Positions 1 to 6,150 of a DNA stretch of 6,620 nucleotides are shown here, in pieces. The number at the start of each line of letters is the position of its first letter. The stretch's first letter is position 1. This DNA is from Porphyromonadaceae bacterium (GTDB lineage: Bacteria; Bacteroidota; Bacteroidia; Bacteroidales; CAMTPD01). The translations under genes were made by a program, and so were the position numbers. The stretch covers positions 3,028 to 9,647 of the forward strand of contig DLYT01000021.1 of the NCBI GenBank assembly GCA_003447595.1. The letters are read 5' to 3'. Under the pieces are notes generated by a model that saw nothing but the letters and a program-made list of their open reading frames with translations, did no database searches and was not told where the DNA came from.

Positions 1-647
1 GCAACAAGATTTCCCGCATTTACTTCTATCGAAAAGCGATCTAGTATCTCTGAGTATGAAAAGTCGCCGGGAGTATGTATATAATATACGGGACCGCACG
101 AGTTACATGCCGTAGGTTGGGCATGAAAGCGACGGTCTGATACGTCGTGATATTCGTGACTGCAACGCCTGCACATGGCAAACGATTGCATGGTTGTGTT
201 TGCCCGATCGTAAGGCAATGCTTTTACGATGGAAAAACGTGGCCCGCAGTGTGTACAGTTTACGAAAGGATAACCTACTCTGTGCTGCTGACTTCGAATA
301 TCGGTCATGCAATCTTCGCACACTGCGATATCGGGTGAAACTTGCGTTATTTGCGAGGTCTCATTAAGACTAGGTATGATCTTGAATGAGTTGTAGCGAA
401 CTTGTGTTTTGGGCCTATGTACATTTATTTTATAGATAAAAGCAACTTCGGGTTTCTCAGTGTTGAGACGCTCTACAAAAGACTCGAGCTCTTGAGATGA
501 AGCGTTCAAATCTACGTAAACCCCATCGGTTCTATTCGACACGTTTCCGCAAAGATGCATCCCCGTTGCTAGTTTATACACAAACGGACGAAAACCTACT
601 CCTTGCACAAGTCCCTCTATATGTAGCGTATAATGTAATTTATCCAT
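1..647 (-). CDS. hypF: HypF carbamoyltransferase, N-terminal part (runs off left edge)
   Basis: HypF uses carbamoyl phosphate and ATP to carbamoylate the C-terminal cysteine of HypE, the first step in making the cyanide ligands of the [NiFe] centre (family knowledge). I translated the minus strand from the ATG at 647-645. It stays open for 215 codons to the window edge, so the C-terminal two thirds of this roughly 750-residue family is missing. Seen in order: an acylphosphatase domain at about residues 5-92, with VQGVGFRPF (14-22) containing catalytic Arg20, and Asn38 in GNVSNRTDG. Two zinc fingers follow, with Cys110/113/131/134 and Cys159/162/181/184, including the NCTHCGPRFSI motif (130-140). 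The start of the YrdC-like domain lies at the edge. The gene is divergent from the hypCDE-hydrogenase operon and separated from it by 135 bp. The start is the first ATG and directly precedes the acylphosphatase strand. Identity is very secure; only the truncation limits the annotation. Confidence 0.96.
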   Translation of the reverse strand, partial: MDKLHYTLHIEGLVQGVGFRPFVYKLATGMHLCGNVSNRTDGVYVDLNASSQELESFVERLNTEKPEVAFIYKINVHRPKTQVRYNSFKIIPSLNETSQITQVSPDIAVCEDCMTDIRSQQHRVGYPFVNCTHCGPRFSIVKALPYDRANTTMQSFAMCRRCSHEYHDVSDRRFHAQPTACNSCGPVYYIHTPGDFSYSEILDRFSIEVNAGNLV

Positions 648-782
648 TTGGTTAGAAAGGTTGAGTTGAATTGACAAAACACTTTTGCCCTCTAATTGTT
701 TATTTAATATTCACACTGTTGATGCATAAGTTCTATAATATTACACAACAGCGTCTATATATGATAACCAAAAATAAAGATT
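648..782. promoter_or_regulatory. Divergent intergenic region between hypF and hypC, presumed to carry promoters for both
   Basis: This 135-bp AT-rich gap separates leftward hypF from rightward hypC and is the only non-coding stretch above 40 bp, so promoters for both transcripts most likely lie here (inference). No motif is decisive. On the minus strand TATTTTTG (776-769) fits the Bacteroidota -7 consensus TAnnTTTG, but no TTTG -33 partner is seen at the right distance. On the plus strand TTTTG at 683-687 with weak AT-rich -7 candidates near 705-715 is possible, as is TATATATG at 756-763 (one mismatch to TAnnTTTG). TATAAT occurs at 734-739. Two TAATATT copies (705-711, 736-742) start 31 bp apart, and CTGTTG (716-721) is mirrored by CAACAG (746-751). 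These might be an operator, but they are short and could be chance. Confidence 0.5.
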
Positions 783-1049
783 ATGTGTTTAGCTATACCC
801 GGAAAAGTTGTTTCATTGGATGTGTCGAATCCTGACTTTACAATGGCTTCCGTCGACTTTGGCGGAGTAAAAAAGAATATATGTGTGCAATGGATTGAGG
901 TAGAAGAAGGCGATTACATCCTTGCACATGCCGGTGTGGCTATATGCAAAGTAGATACAGAAGAGGCATTAATTACAATACAAACCTTTGCCGATATTGC
1001 TGAGGCTCTCGAGGCAGAACAAGCTCAACTTTCCAATGAAATACGTTGA
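783..1049 (+). CDS. hypC: HypC/HybG-family hydrogenase assembly chaperone
   Basis: HypC is a small cytoplasmic chaperone. With HypD it holds the iron atom while CN and CO ligands are attached, then carries the Fe(CN)2CO unit to the large-subunit precursor (family knowledge). The 88-residue product has the normal family length. It begins MCLAIPGKVV, with the essential Cys2 exposed after removal of Met1, and keeps the conserved GDYILAHAGVAI block (43-54) including His49. The segment from about 66 onward is a helical tail typical of the family. The start is fixed because Cys2 must follow the initiator Met. It is the first gene of the rightward operon and its last 14 nt overlap hypD, suggesting translational coupling of two proteins that form a complex. 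It is the only hypC copy in the window, so it presumably serves the hydrogenase encoded just downstream. Confidence 0.96.
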   Translation: MCLAIPGKVVSLDVSNPDFTMASVDFGGVKKNICVQWIEVEEGDYILAHAGVAICKVDTEEALITIQTFADIAEALEAEQAQLSNEIR

Positions 1050-2136
1050 CGAATACCGCGATAAAAAGCATTTTGATGCTTTACTGGAAGCCATTCATAA
1101 GAAGACTACACGTTCGTGGCGCCTTATGGAAATATGTGGAGGACAAACCCATTCGATTGTAAAGTATCAGCTCGACAAAGTATTGCCACAATCGATCGAA
1201 CTGATTCACGGTCCCGGTTGTCCGGTTTGCGTAACGCCAATCGAAACAATTGATACTGCAATCGCACTGGCCGCAAACCCGAATGTTATAATCGCTTCAT
1301 TTGGTGATATGATGCGCGTGCCCGGAACAACCGACGATCTATTGGCCGCAAAAGCGAAGTTTGGCAACGTAAAGATGCTTTACTCTCCGCTCGATGCCCT
1401 TACGATAGCCGAGCAAAATCCGGACAAAGAGGTCATTTTCTTTGCTATCGGCTTCGAGACAACCGCTCCTATTCATGCGATGACTGTGGAAGCTGCAAAG
1501 GCTAAAGGACTGACAAATTTCTCAATCCTTTCGTCTCTCTTTCAGGTTCCTCCGGCTATTGAAACCATCTTTTCCGATGAGCAATGCCAACTAGACGGTT
1601 TGCTTGCAGCCGGACATGTATGCTCGATTATGGGCACCAACGAATACCAACACCTCTCTCGAAAATATAACATTCCTATTAGCATCACGGGGTTTGAACC
1701 GGTAGATCTATTATATGGTATACTAAAATGTATCGAGCTGCTCGAAGAGGGGAATGCTTGTGTTACCAATGCCTACGCACGGGCTGTACTTCCCGAAGGT
1801 AACGTGAAAGCTCAAGAATTGTTACGTAAAACGATGGAGACATGCGATCAGTCATGGCGAGGTATTGGTACCATTGCCATGAGTGGAATGCAACTTAACG
1901 ATGACTATGCATCATGGGATGCACGCAAGAAGTTTGGCATTTCATCGGAGACTCCGCATCTGAATGATGCATGCATGGCCGGAAAGATTATGCAAGGGCT
2001 GATCAAACCGATACAATGTCCGCTTTTTGGCACAAAGTGTACGCCTGAACATCCCATTGGTGCTTCGATGGTTTCGGGAGAAGGTGCTTGTGCTGCCTAT
2101 TACAGATACGGACAAAACAATTTGAGTAATTTATAG
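1036..2136 (+). CDS. hypD: HypD hydrogenase Fe-ligand assembly protein ([4Fe-4S])
   Basis: HypD is the redox-active scaffold that, with HypC and HypE, builds the Fe(CN)2CO group (family knowledge). I chose the ATG at 1036, giving 366 residues beginning MKYVDEYRD, which is where the family normally starts (E. coli HypD has 373 residues). An in-frame ATG at 988 would add 16 residues lying wholly inside hypC and unlike the family. Visible motifs: CGGQTH (34-39, Cys34), GPGCPVC (59-65, Cys62 and Cys65, the thiol pair), GFETTAP (139-145), and the C-terminal [4Fe-4S] ligands Cys313, Cys328, Cys335 and Cys352 in DAC, IQCPLFG, TKCTPEHP and MVSGEGACAAYY. All key residues are present and the frame is intact. 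It overlaps hypC by 14 nt and lies 32 nt before hypE. Confidence 0.97.
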   Translation: MKYVDEYRDKKHFDALLEAIHKKTTRSWRLMEICGGQTHSIVKYQLDKVLPQSIELIHGPGCPVCVTPIETIDTAIALAANPNVIIASFGDMMRVPGTTDDLLAAKAKFGNVKMLYSPLDALTIAEQNPDKEVIFFAIGFETTAPIHAMTVEAAKAKGLTNFSILSSLFQVPPAIETIFSDEQCQLDGLLAAGHVCSIMGTNEYQHLSRKYNIPISITGFEPVDLLYGILKCIELLEEGNACVTNAYARAVLPEGNVKAQELLRKTMETCDQSWRGIGTIAMSGMQLNDDYASWDARKKFGISSETPHLNDACMAGKIMQGLIKPIQCPLFGTKCTPEHPIGASMVSGEGACAAYYRYGQNNLSNL

Positions 2137-2168
2137 TTTTAATTAGTAGATAATTACAAAAAACAACC

Positions 2169-3215
2169 ATGGCGGTTTTGAATACATCTTGCGCTTGCGC
2201 AAAGAACGACTATGAGCAAGTACTGCTTGCGCATGGCGGTGGTGGTAAACTTACACAACAGCTTATCAGTAAAGTCTTTTTCCCTGCTTTCTCCAATGAG
2301 TTATTAGCTCAGGAACACGATGGAGCTATATTTAATATTAACAATGCGAAGCTTGCTTGCTCGACAGATTCATTTGTTGTCGATCCCATTTTCTTTGCGG
2401 GTGGCGACATTGGCGATCTGGCCATTAACGGAACAGTAAACGATATCGCTTGCTGCGGAGCTAAACCATTATACCTTACGGCTGGTTTTATCATTGAAGA
2501 AGGTTTTCCGATCGAAGATCTTAAGCGTATTTGTGCTTCGATGCAGAAGGCTGCGCAAAAGGCCAATGTTAAGATTGTTACCGGCGACACCAAAGTAGTT
2601 GAAAAAGGAAAATGCGATAAAATATTCATCAATACCAGTGGTATTGGAGTTATTGAGAATGATATAAATATACATCCTCTATTTGCAAGACCGGGCGATG
2701 TGATCATTTGCAACGGATATATTGCCGAACATGGCGTAGCAATCATGGCAGCCAGAGAAGGACTCGACTTTGACTGTCCTGTCAAAAGCGACACGGCTTC
2801 TCTCAATCATATGATTGAAGACCTTCTGCATGAAGGTTGCGATATACATGTATTGCGTGATCCTACTCGCGGAGGTTTATCTTCAACTCTCAATGAAATC
2901 GCTAAAACAGCACATATTGAAATAGAACTCGACGAGAGTTCTTTACCAATAAGTGAACCGGTAAAAGGCATTTGTGAAATACTGGGTCTCGATCCGCTTT
3001 ACATTGCGAATGAAGGAAAAGTTCTGATCATTGCACCGCAAAAAGAGGCTGAACGGATATTGCAGATCATGCATCGCCATCCGGAAGGCAAAGAGGCTGT
3101 CGTGATTGGAAGTGTAACATCCGATCAACGGGCAATCGTGAAACTTAAAAATACATTCGGAGGTACGCGTATTGTAGATATGCTAAGCGGCGAACAGCTT
3201 CCTCGTATATGCTAA
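2169..3215 (+). CDS. hypE: HypE carbamoyl dehydratase
   Basis: HypE is an ATP-dependent enzyme of the PurM/AIR-synthase-like family. It dehydrates the carbamoyl group placed on its C-terminal cysteine by HypF to a thiocyanate, the cyanide donor for the [NiFe] site. The 348-residue product is of usual length and ends in PRIC, so the acceptor is Cys348. Seen in order: the glycine-rich AHGGGGKLT (21-29), the ATP/metal motif around TDSFVVDP (66-73), GGDIGDLAINGTVNDIA (78-94), TGDTKVV (138-144) and RDPTRGGL (230-237). The start at 2169 leaves a short Cys-containing leader (TSCACAKN) before the conserved region. No better start exists between it and the GGGG motif. It lies 32 nt after hypD and 38 nt before the small-subunit gene, with no terminator in either gap. 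Confidence 0.97.
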   Translation: MAVLNTSCACAKNDYEQVLLAHGGGGKLTQQLISKVFFPAFSNELLAQEHDGAIFNINNAKLACSTDSFVVDPIFFAGGDIGDLAINGTVNDIACCGAKPLYLTAGFIIEEGFPIEDLKRICASMQKAAQKANVKIVTGDTKVVEKGKCDKIFINTSGIGVIENDINIHPLFARPGDVIICNGYIAEHGVAIMAAREGLDFDCPVKSDTASLNHMIEDLLHEGCDIHVLRDPTRGGLSSTLNEIAKTAHIEIELDESSLPISEPVKGICEILGLDPLYIANEGKVLIIAPQKEAERILQIMHRHPEGKEAVVIGSVTSDQRAIVKLKNTFGGTRIVDMLSGEQLPRIC

Positions 3216-3253
3216 ACATGCAAAATTGGTAGAAACCACAAATAATATTACAT

Positions 3254-3391
3254 ATGAAGAAAGATAGGCCTACTGTTTATGAAGATGCCATTTCCCGTGG
3301 AATTACGAGAAGGCAGTTTCTTACTTTCTGCACTACAATGGCAGCCTACCTTGGGTTGGAACACAGTGCTGTAGGACAGGTTGTGAAGGCG
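3254..3391 (+). other. Twin-arginine (Tat) signal peptide of the small subunit
   Basis: Residues 1-46 form a long Tat signal: an N-region, the twin-arginine motif T-R-R-Q-F-L (18-23), a moderately hydrophobic stretch (about 24-36), and a predicted cut after VKA at Ala46. It should send the folded small/large subunit pair across the cytoplasmic membrane. The cut site is inferred from alignment by eye to the mature start of HoxK/HyaA. With that cut, the first cluster cysteine becomes mature residue 17, as in those proteins. Confidence 0.85.
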
Positions 3392-4387
3392 CTTGAAACA
3401 AAACCGAAAGTCCCTGTTTTATGGTTTAACTTTCAAGAGTGTACTTGCTGTACCGAGTCTTTTATTCGGTCTTCGCACCCTACAATGGTAGATATCTTGT
3501 TTGATAAGATATCGCTCGATTACAATGAAACATTGATGGCTGCAGCCGGAGAACAAGCCGAAGAAGCTTTGCAAAATGCAATGAAGGAATACAAAGGCGA
3601 ATACATTATGGCTATCGAGGGATCTATCCCAATGGGAAATCCGGGCTATTGTTGTATTGGCGGAAAGAGTGCCATCGACATATTGAAAGATAGTGCTAAG
3701 AATGCCAAAGCTGTAATTTGCTGGGGCAACTGTGCTTTCCATGGTTGTGTGCAAAGTGCAAAACCAAATCCGACAGGTGCTACCGCTATTCAGGAAATTA
3801 TCACCAACAAACCGTTGGTTAACGTTCCGGGATGCCCTCCAATTCCGGCAGTAATGGCCGGTGTGATCGTATACATGCTTACGTTTGGAACCATACCCGA
3901 ACTAGATGGCATGAAGCGACCGCTTACCTTCTATTCTCGCAGGGTACACGATACGTGTTATCGTCGTGCAAACTACGATGCCGGTTTATTTGTGCAATCT
4001 TTCGACGATGAGAACGCAAAAAAAGGATATTGCTTGTATAAAATGGGATGTAAAGGCCCGAACACATACAACTCGTGTGGTGTAATTAAATGGAACGACG
4101 GTGTGAGTTATCCAATTCAATCAGGTCACCCTTGTATCGGTTGCGCCGAACCTGGATTCTTTGACTTCGGACCTCTTTATTCTCACTTACCAAAGGTTGG
4201 CGGTTTTGGTATCGAAGCTAATGCCGACCAAATCGGCGCTGTTGTTGGAGCCGGCACATTGGCCGGAATCTTGGTACATGCTGTTCGCACCAATATCCGC
4301 AAACACAAACTGATACAAGACGGAGAGATTCCACCGGATAAAGATGAAGTGACAACCGAACAAGAATCTTCTCAAAATAAAGAATAA
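3254..4387 (+). CDS. hyaA: Membrane-bound [NiFe] uptake hydrogenase small subunit, six-Cys (O2-tolerant type)
   Basis: This is the iron-sulfur subunit that relays electrons from the NiFe site to cytochrome b. Its 377 residues begin with a Tat signal (TRRQFL, 18-23); predicted cleavage is after Ala46, leaving a mature start LETKPKVPVLW like those I recall for HoxK and HyaA. Proximal cluster ligands are Cys63, Cys65, Cys66, Cys160, Cys165 and Cys194. Cys65 and Cys165 replace the glycines of standard enzymes, the signature of the O2-tolerant [4Fe-3S] cluster; Glu122 matches the Glu76 that assists it. The distal cluster is His232, Cys235, Cys260 and Cys266. The medial [3Fe-4S] cluster is Cys275, Cys294 and Cys297. 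A hydrophobic helix at about 326-345 should anchor the C terminus in the membrane, followed by a charged tail. The family is certain. O2 tolerance is inferred from residues, not shown. hoxK and hupS are equivalent names. Confidence 0.97.
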   Translation: MKKDRPTVYEDAISRGITRRQFLTFCTTMAAYLGLEHSAVGQVVKALETKPKVPVLWFNFQECTCCTESFIRSSHPTMVDILFDKISLDYNETLMAAAGEQAEEALQNAMKEYKGEYIMAIEGSIPMGNPGYCCIGGKSAIDILKDSAKNAKAVICWGNCAFHGCVQSAKPNPTGATAIQEIITNKPLVNVPGCPPIPAVMAGVIVYMLTFGTIPELDGMKRPLTFYSRRVHDTCYRRANYDAGLFVQSFDDENAKKGYCLYKMGCKGPNTYNSCGVIKWNDGVSYPIQSGHPCIGCAEPGFFDFGPLYSHLPKVGGFGIEANADQIGAVVGAGTLAGILVHAVRTNIRKHKLIQDGEIPPDKDEVTTEQESSQNKE

Positions 4388-4411
4388 ATCAAGCAATAAA
4401 AGAAACAATAT

Positions 4412-6133
4412 ATGGCAGAAAGAGTAGTAATTGATCCCGTTACACGTATAGAGGGTCACCTCCGCATTGAAGCTGATATAGAGAATGGCATGGTAAAGGA
4501 TGCTTATAGCTCCGGAACGGCCGTACGTGGGATCGAACTTATCGTTAAAGATCGAGATCCACGAGATGTGTGGGCCTTCGTTGGTCGGGTTTGTGGTGTA
4601 TGTACATCGGTACACTCGCTTTGCTCAGTAAGAGCGATGGAGGATGCTTTTAAGATTATGATTCCTCCAAATGCAGAAATGGTACGTAATATGATGAATG
4701 CTGCATTGTTTATGCACGATCACGTTGTGCACTTTTATCAGCTACAAGCATTCGACTGGGTAGACGTTGTTTCTGCACTCAAAGCAGACCCGAACGAAGC
4801 ATCGGCCGTTGCTCGAAGCATGTCCGATTGGCCTAACTCATCTCCGGGTTATTTCAAAGATATCCAAAAGAAAATACAAGCCTTGGTAAACAGTGGTCAG
4901 TTGGGGATCTTCACAAATGGCTATTGGGGACACCCTGCTTATAAATTGAATCCGGAACAAAATCTTGTTGCCGTAGCTCACTACCTAGAAGCTTTGGAAT
5001 GGCAAAAAGATATCGTAAGAGTACAAACCGTATTTGGAGGAAAGAATCCTCACCCAAACTACTTGGTTGGAGGTATGGCTTGCGCAATCAACACAAACGG
5101 TGAAAACGCAATCAATACCGAACGTCTGTCGTATGTACTTGCTCGTCTACAAAATGGACATGACTTCGTACATAAAGTATTTCTACCTGATCTAAAAATG
5201 ATCGGTGCCGCATATAAAGGTGAATGGTGGAAAGTAGGCGGTGGTGTCACAAATTATCTTACTTGTGGCGACTTCCCAATGTCGGGATACAATATTCCTT
5301 CGTCTTATAAAATGAAGGGGGGCGTTGTTTTGAACAGAGACTTGAGCAAGGTATACCCACTCGACCCAAATGATCCGAAAGGTATCCAAGAGTTTGTTAC
5401 TCACTCATGGTACAAATATGCTGAAGGAAATGATACGGGTCTTCACCCTTACCAAGGTGAAACCGACTTGAATTATACAGGACCTAAGCCTCCATATACA
5501 CACTTGAATGTTGAAGACAAATATAGTTGGATTAAAACTCCTCGTTGGCACGACAAACCAATGGAGGTAGGTCCGCTTGCTCGTCTTATCGTAAACTATG
5601 CAGCAGGTCAAGAAGAGGTCGTTGCACAAGTTGACCAAACACTTAAAGATCTTGATCTTCCTTTTGATGCAATATACTCTACGCTAGGTAGGGTTTCGGC
5701 AAGAGCATTGGAATGTGCTTTGATCTCAAACTGGGCTCTTGAGTTTTACGATCAACTGATCTTGAATCTCCAACATGGTGATATGCGTATGATGAACAAC
5801 ACCAAGTGGGAGCCTAAATCATGGGATCCTGAATGTCAAGGGATGAGTTTCACGGAGGCTCCTCGTGGCGCATTGTCTCATTGGGCTGTAATCAAAGGCA
5901 AAAAAGTGAGCAACTACCAAATGGTGGTACCTACCACTTGGAATGCCTCTCCTCGTGACCCTCAGGGACAACGTTCTCCTTATGAAGCATCTTTGATAGG
6001 TACTCCGGTTGCGATACAAAATCAACCTTTAGAGATTTTACGCACCATCCACTCTTTCGACCCATGTCTTTCTTGCTCCGTACACTTGTACGATGAAGAA
6101 GGATCGCATGTGCATCAGATTAAGACTATGTAA
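4412..6133 (+). CDS. hyaB: Membrane-bound [NiFe] uptake hydrogenase large (catalytic) subunit precursor
   Basis: This catalytic subunit oxidises H2 at the NiFe(CN)2CO centre on the outer face of the membrane. The 573-residue precursor begins close to the conserved VVIDPVTRIEGH (5-16), about 14 residues shorter at the N terminus than E. coli HyaB. Glu14 in RIEGH is the usual glutamate near the active site. Nickel/iron ligands are Cys61 and Cys64 (RVCGVC, 59-64) and Cys552 and Cys555 (DPCLSC, 550-555). Arg485 in TEAPRGALSHW corresponds to the active-site arginine (Arg509 in E. coli Hyd-1). Maturation should cut after His558 and remove 15 residues. The first motif continues TSVHSLCS (65-72), where HALAS is commoner. 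The protein has no signal of its own and should travel with the Tat-tagged small subunit encoded 24 nt upstream. The overall pattern matches group 1 enzymes of the HyaB/HoxG type. Identity is secure. Confidence 0.97.
   Translation: MAERVVIDPVTRIEGHLRIEADIENGMVKDAYSSGTAVRGIELIVKDRDPRDVWAFVGRVCGVCTSVHSLCSVRAMEDAFKIMIPPNAEMVRNMMNAALFMHDHVVHFYQLQAFDWVDVVSALKADPNEASAVARSMSDWPNSSPGYFKDIQKKIQALVNSGQLGIFTNGYWGHPAYKLNPEQNLVAVAHYLEALEWQKDIVRVQTVFGGKNPHPNYLVGGMACAINTNGENAINTERLSYVLARLQNGHDFVHKVFLPDLKMIGAAYKGEWWKVGGGVTNYLTCGDFPMSGYNIPSSYKMKGGVVLNRDLSKVYPLDPNDPKGIQEFVTHSWYKYAEGNDTGLHPYQGETDLNYTGPKPPYTHLNVEDKYSWIKTPRWHDKPMEVGPLARLIVNYAAGQEEVVAQVDQTLKDLDLPFDAIYSTLGRVSARALECALISNWALEFYDQLILNLQHGDMRMMNNTKWEPKSWDPECQGMSFTEAPRGALSHWAVIKGKKVSNYQMVVPTTWNASPRDPQGQRSPYEASLIGTPVAIQNQPLEILRTIHSFDPCLSCSVHLYDEEGSHVHQIKTM
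6086..6130 (+). other. Large-subunit C-terminal propeptide, predicted to be removed during maturation
   Basis: After DPCLSCSVH the precursor continues LYDEEGSHVHQIKTM (residues 559-573). In this family a dedicated endopeptidase (HyaD/HupD/HoxM type) cuts after the His of CxxCxxH once nickel is in place, closing the active site. The protease gene is not in the window and would be expected further downstream or elsewhere. The cut site is inferred from the conserved motif. Confidence 0.85.
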
Positions 6134-6150
6134 TCTAAAAACATTTTATC

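Noticed and set aside
103..338. Small open frames on both strands at the left end
   Set aside because: Both overlap the hypF reading frame, which carries the acylphosphatase and zinc-finger motifs without a stop. They are out-of-frame shadows.
671..739. TTGACA (671-676) and TATAAT (734-739) as an E. coli-type sigma-70 promoter
   Set aside because: They are 57 bp apart, far from the needed 16-18 bp, and the likely host uses a different promoter consensus. TTCACA (710-715) sits 18 bp before TATAAT, but this alone is weak.
648..782. FNR or CRP binding site
   Set aside because: I looked for TTGAT-N4-ATCAA and TGTGA-N6-TCACA and found neither. The nearest element, TGT-N13-ACA at 697-715, has the wrong spacing.
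2137..2168. Possible terminators or promoters in the operon gaps (also 3216-3253, 4388-4411, 6134-6150)
   Set aside because: The gaps are 17-38 nt of A/T-rich leader with no GC-rich hairpin followed by a T run and no convincing promoter, so they are read as ordinary intra-operon spacers.
2309..2806. A 165-codon open frame on the minus strand
   Set aside because: It lies wholly inside hypE, whose plus-strand product is intact and full of family motifs. The reverse frame shows no recognisable domain and is a shadow.
4187..4615. A 142-codon minus-strand open frame across the small/large subunit junction
   Set aside because: It covers two clearly coding plus-strand genes and the short gap between them. 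Its translation is low-complexity and Phe/Tyr/Ile-rich with no motif.
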